Source of the DNA: Chitinophagales bacterium
GTDB lineage: Bacteria; Bacteroidota; Bacteroidia; Chitinophagales; Saprospiraceae
DNA length: 64,000 nt
Direction: 5' to 3'
NCBI GenBank assembly: GCA_022360175.1
Contig: JAKSDI010000100.1
Location: 153,037 to 217,036, forward strand
A program made the position numbers and the translations under genes. Under the pieces are notes generated by a model. The model saw only the letters and a list, made by a program, of their open reading frames with translations, had not been told where the DNA came from and made no database searches. This document shows, piece after piece, positions 32,230 to 42,800 of the stretch; within the stretch, counting starts at the first letter, position 1; every line of letters starts with the position of its first letter.

Positions 32230-34059
32230 ATGAAAATTAGCCTCTTATTCAGTGCTGTTTTCTTCAGCCTCAGCATTTTTGCACAAACAAGCACTCCTTT
32301 TGGTACTCCTGGCCCAGATTATTGGCAAAACCGTGCTGATTATAATATCAACGCTCAATTAGACACCAATCTTCATCTCATCACGGGTAAAGTAAGCATC
32401 ACTTTCTACAATAAGAGCCCCTATGCCCTCGACTTTCTATGGCTCCAGTTAGAACAAAATAAATATAGAGAAGATGCACGAGGTACCAAAGTACTTCAGG
32501 GGGGTAGTCGCCATGATGGTAGCATTACAGAAGGCATGCAAGTAAAGAACGTAAACGTCAATGGAGCTTCAGCTAATTATACCATAGAGGATACCCGTAT
32601 GCGCATCGAAATGGACACTCCATTAATTCCTCAAAATGGGAAAGTAGAAATAACAATGGATTATAGCTTTACCATTCCCGAAAAGGGAGCTGACCGTATG
32701 GGGCGCATACAACTAGAAAACGGATGGGTATACGAAATTGCACAATGGTACCCCCGTATGACAGTACTGGATCAATACGGCTGGAATAACCTACCCTACC
32801 TTGGCCCTGGCGAATTCTATGCCGACTATGGCAATTATGACTACACCATCACTGTTCCTTCCAATATGGTGGTGGCTGGCTCTGGTGAATTACAAAACAC
32901 CAAAGATATCCTCCCTAAGACAGTAGGTAAAAGGTTAAACAAAGCGACCAAAGCAGATAGTGCAATGCATATTGTCAGTCCGGAAGAAGTAGGGACATTT
33001 ACTTTCGGCAACAAAGCAATGACTTCCTGGCATTTTACCATGGAAGACACCCGCGATGTAGCCTGGGCATGCGCCAGTCACTTTATCTGGGATGCTGCGC
33101 CTGCAAAATTATCAAACAATCAAAAAGTATTGGTACAATCCTTTTATCCACCTGAAAGCATAGAAGGGTGGAGCCGTGCTACGGAATATGCGATCGCTTC
33201 TATAGAGCACTATTCTGAGATGTGGTTTGAATACCCCTACCCTAGCCTATGCAATGTGGCTGGTATCGTGGGCGGAATGGAATACCCAGGCCTTCATTTT
33301 ACAGGATATAGCAAAAAGGGAAATGCCCTTTGGGTAACCCTCGACCACGAAGTGGCACACAACTGGTTTCCTATGATTGTAGGAAGTAATGAGCGTGTAC
33401 ATGCCTGGATGGATGAAAGTTTTGTCACCTTCATGGGTTACTATGCCGCTAAAGCATTTGAAGGAGCAGATTACAACTCTTATATATCAGATCATCGCAG
33501 TATGTTAAACCGGTATAAAACGGATAATTTTGCTCCTGTTATGACTCCGCCACGTAGGATTAATAATGGATTTAGCGATGTAGTTTATTTCAAACCTGCA
33601 ATCGCTCTACTGCTCTTAAGAGAGTATGTGCTGGGACCTGAGCGTTTTGATTTTGCTTTCCGTTATTATCTGAATCAATGGGCTTATAAGCATCCTCAAC
33701 CCGAAGATTTTTTCAACTGCATGGAAAATGCAAGTGGGGAGCAATTGGATTGGTTTTGGGATAGTTGGTTTTATCACAATGAAAAACTGGATCAGGAAAT
33801 TACTACTGCATCTCAGGTAAAAGAGGGCAGTATAAGGCTTAGTATTAAAAACAAGTTGGATATGCCAATGCCTGTAGAACTTAAGATCACCTTTGCTGAT
33901 GGCAGCACTACTCGCGAACGATTGCCGGTAGATATCTGGAATACAGGTGATACTTTCCAATTATTGTTGCAGTATGATCAACCAATAAAGGAGCTGCGCC
34001 TGGATCCTGATGGATGGTTGCCGGATGTGGAGCGGAGGAATAATGTTTGGGAGTTTTAG
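32230..34059 (+). CDS. Secreted M1-family zinc aminopeptidase
   Basis: A 609-aa protein with a signal peptide (KISLLFSAVFFSLSIFAQ, cleavage near residue 19). An N-terminal beta domain (NAQLDTNLHLITGKVSITFYN) is followed by the catalytic part with GGMEYPG (the substrate N-terminus binding loop) near 347 and the zinc site HEVAHNW with the third ligand in AWMDESFVTFM about 20 residues on (near 376-400). The last 100 residues form an extra domain. M1 enzymes remove N-terminal residues from peptides. There is no T9SS tail, so it is likely periplasmic or outer-membrane associated. Single gene. Confidence 0.92.
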   Translation: MKISLLFSAVFFSLSIFAQTSTPFGTPGPDYWQNRADYNINAQLDTNLHLITGKVSITFYNKSPYALDFLWLQLEQNKYREDARGTKVLQGGSRHDGSITEGMQVKNVNVNGASANYTIEDTRMRIEMDTPLIPQNGKVEITMDYSFTIPEKGADRMGRIQLENGWVYEIAQWYPRMTVLDQYGWNNLPYLGPGEFYADYGNYDYTITVPSNMVVAGSGELQNTKDILPKTVGKRLNKATKADSAMHIVSPEEVGTFTFGNKAMTSWHFTMEDTRDVAWACASHFIWDAAPAKLSNNQKVLVQSFYPPESIEGWSRATEYAIASIEHYSEMWFEYPYPSLCNVAGIVGGMEYPGLHFTGYSKKGNALWVTLDHEVAHNWFPMIVGSNERVHAWMDESFVTFMGYYAAKAFEGADYNSYISDHRSMLNRYKTDNFAPVMTPPRRINNGFSDVVYFKPAIALLLLREYVLGPERFDFAFRYYLNQWAYKHPQPEDFFNCMENASGEQLDWFWDSWFYHNEKLDQEITTASQVKEGSIRLSIKNKLDMPMPVELKITFADGSTTRERLPVDIWNTGDTFQLLLQYDQPIKELRLDPDGWLPDVERRNNVWEF

Positions 34060-34064
34060 AGCAC

Positions 34065-34406
34065 TTAGTCTATTCCTTCTATTCTATCTGAAAATACATT
34101 AACAAGTTTGTATTCTTTACTCAGTTCACATATATCGTCCCATCGATATGCTATTAACTCATAAAATTGCTTCATTTTCACATTCCCTATTTTAATGTGA
34201 ATAACTCGTGGTGGTGGAATATGAAATAAAATTTTATCAGAGAAGTCACTGTCCTTTGTAACTATTGTCAAATTATTTTCTTTTGCATACTCCCAAATTA
34301 CTTCATCTTCCCATTCATCATTTAAATCTTTCATGTGTATATAGTCCTGATCATTCCAAATCGAGAAGTAATAAGGTAAATTAACATCAATGATATACTT
34401 TTTCAT
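34065..34406 (-). CDS. DUF5615-family PIN-like toxin
   Basis: A 113-aa protein with IDVNLPYYF at the start (a PIN-like Asp), DEVIWEYAKENNLTIVTKDSDF and PPPRVIHIKIGNV, the DUF5615 pattern. These are VapC-like RNases in type II systems. Its start overlaps the stop of the antitoxin gene by four bases, antitoxin first. Confidence 0.82.
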   Translation of the reverse strand: MKKYIIDVNLPYYFSIWNDQDYIHMKDLNDEWEDEVIWEYAKENNLTIVTKDSDFSDKILFHIPPPRVIHIKIGNVKMKQFYELIAYRWDDICELSKEYKLVNVFSDRIEGID

Positions 34407-34636
34407 GCAGATGCTTTTATCACATAGCGACGATTCATCAACTCAATCGCGAATTTCAGGCATGCATCGATATCTTCAGCTTCTAAAGAAGGATATTGTC
34501 GTAGAATTTCTTCCTTTGACTCTCCTGCTTGCAGAAATTCCAAAATTGTTTGAACCGTTATCCGCTTACCTCTGATAGTTGGTTTACCATTACAAATTTT
34601 ATCATTAACTGTTATCCGATCTGCTATATACAACAT
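34403..34636 (-). CDS. DUF433-family antitoxin
   Basis: A 77-aa protein with the DUF433 HTH: ITVNDKICNGKPTIRGKRITVQTILEFL in broken form, AGESKEEILRQYPSLEAEDIDACLKFA. It pairs with the DUF5615 protein downstream by a four-base overlap. It is expected to bind the operator and to neutralise the toxin. Confidence 0.85.
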   Translation of the reverse strand: MLYIADRITVNDKICNGKPTIRGKRITVQTILEFLQAGESKEEILRQYPSLEAEDIDACLKFAIELMNRRYVIKASA

Positions 34637-34802
34637 GCTTATAAATTTATTTGACAGCCAAATTGATAAAAAACATTTTACTTTAAATAACTTCTATACT
34701 ATTGATCAACAATATATATTAAACTTCCGTTCTAATCAGTATTAAGCCAGAATAAGCTTTAATTGCAAAAAGATAGGCCGCATATCCAAAAGCCATGTAT
34801 TT

Positions 34803-35561
34803 TTACGAATAATTCCCTCCCATCATCTGCTCCAAAAAGTGCTGTTTTTTGGATTGAGCTACAGCCAATTCCTGTCCGCTTTTAAGTATTACAGTGCCGC
34901 CTTTACCTTTAATATATCGCTGTACATATGTCATATTAATAAGCGTAGAACGGTGGATGCGACAAAAACCTTGCTCACTAAGCAATGTATCATAGAATTT
35001 CAGATTGCGACAAATGAGGTGTTTTTGTCCTGACTGAAGATAAAAGCAGGTAAAATTATCAGCGGCCTCGCAGTAAAGTATGTTTTCTATTTCTATTACT
35101 TCAAAACCATCGATTAAAGGAAGTACCAGGCGATGATGTTTGCCTTTCAGGTGCTCTTTGAGTACTGCGACCCTTTCTGTTTGTCCTTGTTCTTCTATTT
35201 GTTCTTTTACTTTATTCACAGCAGCAATCAGCTCATCAATATCAACTGGTTTTAGAATATAATAGGTTGCACTTAAATTGAGCGCAGGAATAGCATATTG
35301 ACTAAAAGCCGTAACAAAAACAATTTCAAAATTGACCTCCTCCAACTGATCTAACAAATCAAACGCATTGCCATAAGGCATTTCAATATCTAGAAATACC
35401 AGTTGGGGTTGATGTTGTTTTATAGCTAATCTTGCTTCTTGTATGTTCGCACAAGTATCCACCACTTCTACCTCCGGACAGTACTTGCCAAGATAATTTT
35501 GCAAGCTTTCCCTGCTATCTTTCTCATCATCAACCAGTATAGTGATAATCTTATTTATCAT
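34803..35561 (-). CDS. LytTR-type response regulator
   Basis: A 252-aa protein. The receiver domain (1-125) has DDE near residue 12, the phosphoacceptor Asp in LVFLDIEMPYG near 58 and the K in YILKPVD near 107. The LytTR DNA-binding domain (about 145-248) has LPLIDGFEVIEIENILYCEA, GQKHLICRNLKFYDTLL, and FCRIHRSTLINM. It is followed upstream on the same strand by the TPR sensor kinase gene, 15 bases away, so the two form one signalling operon. Target genes unknown. Confidence 0.93.
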   Translation of the reverse strand: MINKIITILVDDEKDSRESLQNYLGKYCPEVEVVDTCANIQEARLAIKQHQPQLVFLDIEMPYGNAFDLLDQLEEVNFEIVFVTAFSQYAIPALNLSATYYILKPVDIDELIAAVNKVKEQIEEQGQTERVAVLKEHLKGKHHRLVLPLIDGFEVIEIENILYCEAADNFTCFYLQSGQKHLICRNLKFYDTLLSEQGFCRIHRSTLINMTYVQRYIKGKGGTVILKSGQELAVAQSKKQHFLEQMMGGNYS

Positions 35562-35576
35562 ATGGAATCACAAAAT

Positions 35577-37487
35577 TTACGCTTCTTTAGCAGTGAGAGG
35601 GATTATTAAAGTGACTAAAGTACCTACATCTTCTTCCTGATCATTATTATTAGTTATTTCTAGTTGATACTGCTTATCATATAATTCATTGATCAATTCA
35701 ATACGATGATTCACATTATTCACGCCAGTGCTCTTGTACCGTGATTGCTGGTCCGTTTTTGCGGCTATAGACCGAGTTCTACCGATTCCATTATCTGCTA
35801 TTTTTATAATCAGCTCCTCCTCTTTTTCCTTTTGAATATGGAGGCTTAAAGCCCCTTTTGATGTTTTATAACGCAAGCCATGCCACACAGCATTTTCCAC
35901 AAACGGCTGGATCAACATAGGTGGGATTTCGATTTCAGCCAGGTGCAAACCTGCATCCTTATGTATCTTATAATCAAACTTCTCTTCAAAACGGGCATGT
36001 TCTAGTTTCAGATACAACTCCAGTAGGCGGAGTTCCTCTTCCAGGCTAATAAATTCTTTTTGATTATGTTCTAGTACCAGGCGCATTAGTCGGGCAAAAT
36101 CAGATAGGTATTTATTTGCAGAACGTTCATCCTGACGAGATATAAAGTTATTAATACTGTTCAATGCATTGAAGATGAAGTGGGGATTCATCTGTGCTCG
36201 TAGTGATTTGATTTCAAGCATATTATTTGCCCGTCGACGCTTGTGTTCCTTTCTCCTTACCAATATGTACGCTATACCTACTGCCAGTAACAATAAGGCT
36301 AAAAGCGCAATATATAAACGCTGTGCTTTAATCTGATTGTGTAGCAAATTTTGCTCTGTTTGCTGTAGCAGATAATCTTTTATTGCAAGGTCTACAGCTC
36401 CCTGTTCGCGTAAGATATTTGCCTGCTGAGCCAATTCAGCTTCCTGTCGGGCTAGTGCTTCATCATTTTCGCTGATATACTGCTGATACTCCTCAATAGC
36501 TCCTTTATAGTCTCCTTTTTCCAACTTTACTGAAGAGCTCAACTTATGAACATTGGCCTTTTTAATTGGCTCAATATCAAACGTCAAGTTGTTTTTCAAA
36601 GCACTCAAGACTTCCTCCGCCTCTTCTACCCTACCACTATTGAGGCTTAACTCTGCCAACTGCATCTGTTCATTAAGCTGAGCAACAGGAGGTACAAAAC
36701 GCTTCTCCTGCTCCAGGAGTGTATTTTGAGATAAATTGTACTTCGCATCTTCTCCTTCCAAAGCATCTATCAAGGCCCGATTAGCTTCTTCAATGGGTTG
36801 GTAATCTTCATAATTCTGTACCTTTTCAGGTAACAATTGAATAGAATTAGAATAATACCCTTGTGCATTATTAAAATCTTGATTGGAAAGGTAATTCTGT
36901 GAACGTTTCGCAGAAACTCTTGCCATGCCTATACTGTCGCGTTGCTGAGTCAATACTTCGTCAATCGTATCATAGATAGCTTCACTTTGTTCAAAAGCTC
37001 CTTGCTTGCGTTTTGCATCTGCCAATCCTTCCTTGCATTTCACCCAGGTGGAATTGTTGATTCCTTCCATATTAAGGCAGTACTGAAAATTGCGCTCCGC
37101 TTCAGCATACAAGCCAAGCTCTACTTGCAGATTACCAATACGCGTATAATTCTCAGCCTGTAAGGAAGGTTGTTTAAAAGTATCTAAAAACTGCCCTGCT
37201 TGTTGGTATCTCTGTAACGCTAAATCCTTCTGCCCTATATCTTCATAGATTTCTCCCAACAGTATATAAGCATCTGCCACCGTAGTGTAATCTCCTTTTT
37301 TCAAACCTTGTTGAAGTGCCTGATTTAAAAGGCGAATGGCTTTTTCTGGTTTTTCCGATTTTATGCTACGGGCCTGGCTGATGGGGTCTGTTTGCCTGCC
37401 ATACTTTTTACTTACAGGTTGCCCTATTAGCCTTACGGCAAATAGCAACATGCACAAAAGGATAATATACCGTTGATATCCATTCAT
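35577..37487 (-). CDS. TPR-containing LytS/YehU-type sensor histidine kinase
   Basis: A 636-aa protein. It has a signal sequence (YIILLCMLLFAVRLIGQP), about six tetratricopeptide repeats over residues 40-370 (AYILLGEIYEDIGQKDLALQRYQQA and kin), a coiled coil, one membrane helix near 390-410 (LYIALLALLLLAVGIAYILV) and a His_kinase domain with the phospho-His in LRAQMNPHFIFNALNSI near 440. The ATPase has PMLIQPFVENAVWHGL and DNGIG. The TPR part would be periplasmic. It is the usual Bacteroidota partner of a LytTR regulator, which follows directly. Confidence 0.93.
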   Translation of the reverse strand: MNGYQRYIILLCMLLFAVRLIGQPVSKKYGRQTDPISQARSIKSEKPEKAIRLLNQALQQGLKKGDYTTVADAYILLGEIYEDIGQKDLALQRYQQAGQFLDTFKQPSLQAENYTRIGNLQVELGLYAEAERNFQYCLNMEGINNSTWVKCKEGLADAKRKQGAFEQSEAIYDTIDEVLTQQRDSIGMARVSAKRSQNYLSNQDFNNAQGYYSNSIQLLPEKVQNYEDYQPIEEANRALIDALEGEDAKYNLSQNTLLEQEKRFVPPVAQLNEQMQLAELSLNSGRVEEAEEVLSALKNNLTFDIEPIKKANVHKLSSSVKLEKGDYKGAIEEYQQYISENDEALARQEAELAQQANILREQGAVDLAIKDYLLQQTEQNLLHNQIKAQRLYIALLALLLLAVGIAYILVRRKEHKRRRANNMLEIKSLRAQMNPHFIFNALNSINNFISRQDERSANKYLSDFARLMRLVLEHNQKEFISLEEELRLLELYLKLEHARFEEKFDYKIHKDAGLHLAEIEIPPMLIQPFVENAVWHGLRYKTSKGALSLHIQKEKEEELIIKIADNGIGRTRSIAAKTDQQSRYKSTGVNNVNHRIELINELYDKQYQLEITNNNDQEEDVGTLVTLIIPLTAKEA

Positions 37488-37658
37488 ATAACAAATATAA
37501 GGGAAAGCATTTTAACACTTTTTCCACAAAAACGCCATTTCTGCCACTTTACCAAGCCACTCGTCGCATTTACGGACTCCGCCTTCCAGCTAGCCAAGTA
37601 CCGCTTTTTTCTCTTCTTTTTTTACTCCACTTTTGATTTGAAATCAAGCGAAACATCT

Positions 37659-38369
37659 ATGACAAAATATACTTACATCTTATTAGCATTCTTTTCATCA
37701 ATGATGTGCTCTTTTTCCCAAACCACTGATGAAAATGGACAACGATTCATTACAGTCACTGGCAGCGCTGAAATGAGCATTGCTCCTGACATAATAGAAC
37801 TGGAAATTTGGCTAAAAGAGTATGGCTCTAACAAAGAAAAAAACAAACTACAGGAAATTGAAAACGCATTTTTCAAAACCTTAAACACTCATGGCATTGC
37901 CAAAGATCAAATAACTTTTCAACACAACAACACCTACTGGTACTATTGGTGGAGCCATCGCAAAGAAGCAAACAGAAGCCAGCGATACAATGTCCAACTT
38001 ACAACTGCTACCAATCTCCTTGCATTAATGAAAGACCTTGACATGAGAGGTATCCATTCCATCAAAGTATCCAATTCGACTCACAGTGAACTTCAGAAAT
38101 TTAGAAAGCAGGTCAAGATTGAAGCAGTCAAAGCAGCTAAAGAGAAAGCGATCTATTTACTGGAAAGTATAGAGGAAGAAGTTGGAGGAATAATTTCGTT
38201 GGAAGAAGTTACTCAAAATACGAATCCTTACTGGTCTCGAGGATTAGACAATTTAACATTTGCCAGCAATAGCGTCTTATATGCCGACAAAAAATCTGGT
38301 GGCATGGAGAACATCTCAGATATCCGTTTGCGATATGAAATCAAAGCAAAGTTTGAAATAAAATCCTAA
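37659..38369 (+). CDS. SIMPL-domain (DUF541) secreted protein
   Basis: A 236-aa protein starting at the ATG at 37659, where a signal peptide begins (YTYILLAFFSSMMCSFSQ); a longer frame from 37473 lacks a sensible start. The SIMPL domain is shown by FITVTGSAEMSIAPDIIELEIWL near residue 28 in broken form, a Tyr/Trp-rich middle (TYWYYWWSHR) and the helix VKIEAVKAAKEKAIYLLESIEEEVG near 150. The family is periplasmic or outer-membrane associated with unclear function. It is followed 10 bases later by the VWA gene. Confidence 0.85.
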   Translation: MTKYTYILLAFFSSMMCSFSQTTDENGQRFITVTGSAEMSIAPDIIELEIWLKEYGSNKEKNKLQEIENAFFKTLNTHGIAKDQITFQHNNTYWYYWWSHRKEANRSQRYNVQLTTATNLLALMKDLDMRGIHSIKVSNSTHSELQKFRKQVKIEAVKAAKEKAIYLLESIEEEVGGIISLEEVTQNTNPYWSRGLDNLTFASNSVLYADKKSGGMENISDIRLRYEIKAKFEIKS

Positions 38370-38379
38370 AGTAAATATT

Positions 38380-39570
38380 ATGAAAGCATTTAAATTTTCA
38401 CCCACAAAAGGAGTACTAAGCCTATTGATTGCTACTGCTTTCCTTATTCAGGTTTATGCCTCAGCACATGGTATTACAAGCTTACTGACTCATTTTAAAA
38501 CCCAGGAAAACCAAATGGCCAGTAGTAATGCTCAAAGCATTCAGGTAGCACTCTTACTGGATACCAGCAACTCTATGGATGGCCTTATTGAGCAAGCAAA
38601 ATCACAACTATGGAATATACTGGTATCACTCAGCAAAACTCATAAAAACGGGACCCCTCCTAACTTAGAAATTGCGCTCTACGAATATGGAAATGACAAT
38701 ATAGCTGCCCTTAAAGGCCATGTGAGACAAGTTCTCCCCTTTACGACCGATATGGATGCTATTTCTGCAGCCTTATTCGCTTTAACAACCAATGGCGGCA
38801 ATGAATATTGTGCTCAGGTGATTGACCATTCTATCAAAAATCTTGATTGGGATACCCACTCAAAAGCCATGCGCCTGATATTCATAGCAGGTAATGAAAA
38901 CTTCAATCAGGGGACACTCGCTTATCAGCAGGTTTGTTCTTTTGCCAAGAAAAATGACATCGTAGTCAACACCATTTTTTGCGGCCTTTGTGAAGAAGGT
39001 ATCCGTATCTTATGGAAAGATGGCGCAGATATAACCGGAGGAAATTACAGCTGCATCAATCAGAATGAAGCAACGGCTTACATCGAAACGCCTTATGATG
39101 ATAAGTTATCTACCCTAAATACTCAACTCAATGATACCTATATTGCTTATGGCAAAATGGGAACCAGCAAACTTCAGCAGCAACGCACCCAGGACCAAAA
39201 TGCATCAGGCTATAGCAAAGCTAATATGGCTGACAGAGCCCGCTTTAAAGCTTCTGCCAATTACATGAATGCATCATGGGATTTAGTGGATGCTTACAAA
39301 CAAGATTCTGCTATCTTAAAAACATCGAGTTATTTACCTGAAGAACTCAAGGGAAAATCAGAAACCGAAGCTGCAGAATACATTGAGCAAATTGGCCAGC
39401 AACGTTCTTCCATCCAAAAAGAAATCAAAGAACTAAGCGAACAACGCGCTCAATATATTCAAAAAGAACGAGCAGCAAATGCAAAAAAAGGAGAGACCGA
39501 TTTACAATCTACAGTCATCAAAGCTATTGAAAAACAAGCCAAGCAAAAGGGCTTTGAAATAGAAGAATAG
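38380..39570 (+). CDS. VWA-domain protein
   Basis: A 396-aa protein with a hydrophobic N terminus (VLSLLIATAFLIQVYA) that is a signal peptide or anchor. The von Willebrand A domain (about 52-230) has the intact metal-site motif LLDTSNSMDGL, with the later TTNGG and FIAGNENF parts. Residues about 335-396 form a basic coiled coil (IQKEIKELSEQRAQYIQKERAANAKK). It probably works as an adhesin-like or scaffold protein in the periplasm. It shares direction with the SIMPL gene and is likely in one operon with it. Confidence 0.85.
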   Translation: MKAFKFSPTKGVLSLLIATAFLIQVYASAHGITSLLTHFKTQENQMASSNAQSIQVALLLDTSNSMDGLIEQAKSQLWNILVSLSKTHKNGTPPNLEIALYEYGNDNIAALKGHVRQVLPFTTDMDAISAALFALTTNGGNEYCAQVIDHSIKNLDWDTHSKAMRLIFIAGNENFNQGTLAYQQVCSFAKKNDIVVNTIFCGLCEEGIRILWKDGADITGGNYSCINQNEATAYIETPYDDKLSTLNTQLNDTYIAYGKMGTSKLQQQRTQDQNASGYSKANMADRARFKASANYMNASWDLVDAYKQDSAILKTSSYLPEELKGKSETEAAEYIEQIGQQRSSIQKEIKELSEQRAQYIQKERAANAKKGETDLQSTVIKAIEKQAKQKGFEIEE

Positions 39571-39653
39571 TTTGATTAAATGCGTACCTGCCTCAAAATC
39601 CAATGAATTTAAATCTCTCTGCTATTATTTTTGAATACAGGTACATTTAAGGT

Positions 39654-39730
39654 GGGTCCACAAATGGCACTTATATCACGAATTCTAAAGGTTTTCGTGT
39701 AATTTGAGCCATTCGTGGGCCCCTTTTTCC
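39654..39730 (+). terminator. Terminator of the SIMPL-VWA operon
   Basis: Arms 39654-39668 (GGGTCCACAAATGGC) and 39708-39722 (GCCATTCGTGGGCCC) pair with two mismatches, an inner CACGAA/TTCGTG stem lies within, and a T-rich run (CTTTTTCCTTT) follows. Confidence 0.65.
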
Positions 39731-39812
39731 TTTATAACCGTACTAGCCCATAGCCAACATTCGGCGGCTAATTACTTAACCACTATTCACTATAGCTATT
39801 ATACATCAATCT

Positions 39813-42800
39813 TTATCTCATCAATATCACATCGCCCTTGTATAAGACCACTTCTCCATCCACAAATTCCAGCTCAGCCATATAGACGTATACACCGCCG
39901 TTCATCAACTCACCTCGGTGTGAACCATCCCAACCATAAAGAGGATCATTAGGTGGGAAATCGAAGTATTCAAACATAGGTTCTCCCCAGCGATTGAAAA
40001 TATAGAAAGATTTAATCTTTACTACTTCATTGCCTGCAAATATGTAGAAGATATCGTTTTGTCCATCATTATTAGGAGAGAATACATTTGGAATGTATAC
40101 ATCTCGTTTCTTATTGACAAATACGGTGATGCGATCCGTTGCTTCACAATTATTAGAATCTACTACTGTTACAGCAAAAGCCATAGATTGCTGAGGGTAT
40201 GCTGTCACTTCTTCACAATCAATACAGTCAGGGGATGCATCGGGATTGATTTGCCAGATATATTGCTCTACATCATAGGAAGTTTGAGCATATATGTTCA
40301 CTGGTTCTCCTAATTCTATTTCCTGATCTTCGCCTAGAACTACTATCAATTCATCCGGTTGATTAATTGTCAGGCTCTCTTCCATTTCACAGCCATTTGC
40401 ATCCTGTATGGCCAGGTCATAATTGCCTATACCAAGACTACCAAACTGAGGCGTACCAATAAATGGTGCATCATTCAAGCTGTATAAATAAGGCCCTACT
40501 CCTCCATTTACTTCATTTACCAATATAAGCCCTTGTTCATCACCAAAACACAATGGATCAACCGTAGCAACACTAGCAATCATAGGTGGCGGAGCATTCA
40601 GTAGTGCACTGGCAGAATCTAAACAAGCATTTGCATCTGTAACCGTGAGGAAATATTGGCCTACTCCCAATTCATCAACATCTTCTTCTCGACTACCTGT
40701 ATTCCATTCGTACTGATAAGGAGGAGTACCACCACTTGTTGTCACATCAATCGCACCATCCATTTCCTGATCACAACTTATATTGAAGTTGCTATACTGC
40801 GATAGTAACATTTCTATATCAATTGGCTCTGGTTGACCAACACTCACTGTAAAGCTGGTTGTTACTGCAAATGGGGAGCTATCAACAATTTCTATCTGAT
40901 AAGTGCCCACTGGCAGGTTCTCTACAAATGCATCTATATTATTACCATCAATGGTGCCTGTTCCATTCATACCCGGAGTGGTCAGCGATTCCCAATCAAA
41001 GGCATAAGGTGGTGTTCCTGTTTGTAATTCAAATGTGAAATAACCATCTGAATAACCAAAGCAGCTTGCATCCTGAGGCTCAGAAGTCAATTCCAGCTCA
41101 CATGGGAACACAGATAGATTTAAAGTAACGATACTATCGCAACCATTGACAGAGGATAAGTTAACTGTATAAGTTCCTGTAGCCGAGAAAGATTCTGTGC
41201 CTACAGGGAATTCATCCCCTTCACAAATATTTTCATCCAGCACCACATCATAAACGGGATGTACTGTAAGACTTAACATAACAATACTGTCACAAGCTGT
41301 CACTACTGAAGTCAGCGTATCTACATAATTACCCGTTGTCGTATAAATAGAATTATTGCCTACGATAAAGCTTTCTCCATCGCATATCTCCTCCGTCAAA
41401 GTCGTCATCGGAATTGGATGTACGGTCAAATCAAGGGTTACAATACTATCACAGCCCGTTACTACAGAAGTCAAGGTATCTACAAAAGTACCGCTTACGG
41501 TGTAGATCGAACTACTACCCACTGTAAAGCTTTCCCCATCACATATCTCCTCTGTTAAAGTCGTCATCGGAATCGGATGTACCGTCAAGTCAAGGGTTAC
41601 AATGCTATCACAGCCTGTTATTACAGAGGTCAGCGTATCCACAAAAGTACCACTTACGGTGTAGATAGAATTACTACCCACTGTAAAGCTTTCTCCATCA
41701 CATATCTCCTCCGTCAAAGTCGTCATCGGAATCGGATGCACCGTCAAGTTAAGGGTTACGATACTATCACAGCCTGTTACTTCAGAGGTCAAAACATCCA
41801 TAAAAGTGCCACTTACGGTATAAGAACTGCTACCTACTGTGAAGCTTTCTCCATCACATATTTCCTCCGTCAAAGTCGTCATCGGAATCGGATGCACCGT
41901 TAAATTAAGGGTTACGATGCTATCACAGTCTGTTGCTATCGAAGTTAGTGTATCCACAAAAGTACCGCTCACTGTGTATGCAGAATTACCGCCTATAATA
42001 AAGCTTTCTCCATCACATATCTCCTCTGTCAGTTCTGTACGAATTTCATCGCGTACAGTTAGATTGAGAGTAACAACACTATCACAGCCTGTTGTCACTG
42101 AAGTAAGTGTATCTACAAAAGTGCCTGTAGCATTATACGTGGAAGTACCTACCGTAAAGTCATCACCAAAGCAAACAATTTCTGTTAGTGTTGTCATTGG
42201 GATTGGATGTACTGTAAGATTAAGGTTTACAATACTATCACAGCCTGTAAGGCTAGAAGTTAAAGTATCTACAAAAATACCACTAACTGTATAGATCGAA
42301 CTATTACCCACCGTAAAGCTTTCCCCATCGCATATCTCTTCCGTTAAAGTGGTCATCGGAATTGGGTGCACTGCCAAATCCAGATTTACAATGCTATCAC
42401 AGCCTGTTGCCAGAGACGTAAGTGTATCAGCATAAATACCACTCACGGTATAAACAGATGTTCCTCCAACACCAAAACTTTCTCCATCACATATCTCTTC
42501 GGTCAAGTTGGTAACAATTTCATCCCGTACGGTCAAATTCAAGGTAACGGTACTATCACAACCATTTATATCTGTTAATATATCTACGAAGGTGCCAGTT
42601 GTATTATATGTAGATGCACCCACGGTGAAATCATCGCCATAACAGATTATTTCTGTCAGACTGGTAGTAACCTCCGGGCGAACAAATAAGTCGAGCATAA
42701 TAATACTATCACACCCTGTCACTACTGAAGGTAAAATATCTGTATATATTCCGGTGCTATTATAAGTCGAAAATCCTACCGTGTAACTATCTCCAAAACA

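Noticed and set aside
41577..42578. Plus-strand frames antisense to the repeat gene
   Set aside because: They recur with the repeat period and are mirror frames of the real gene.
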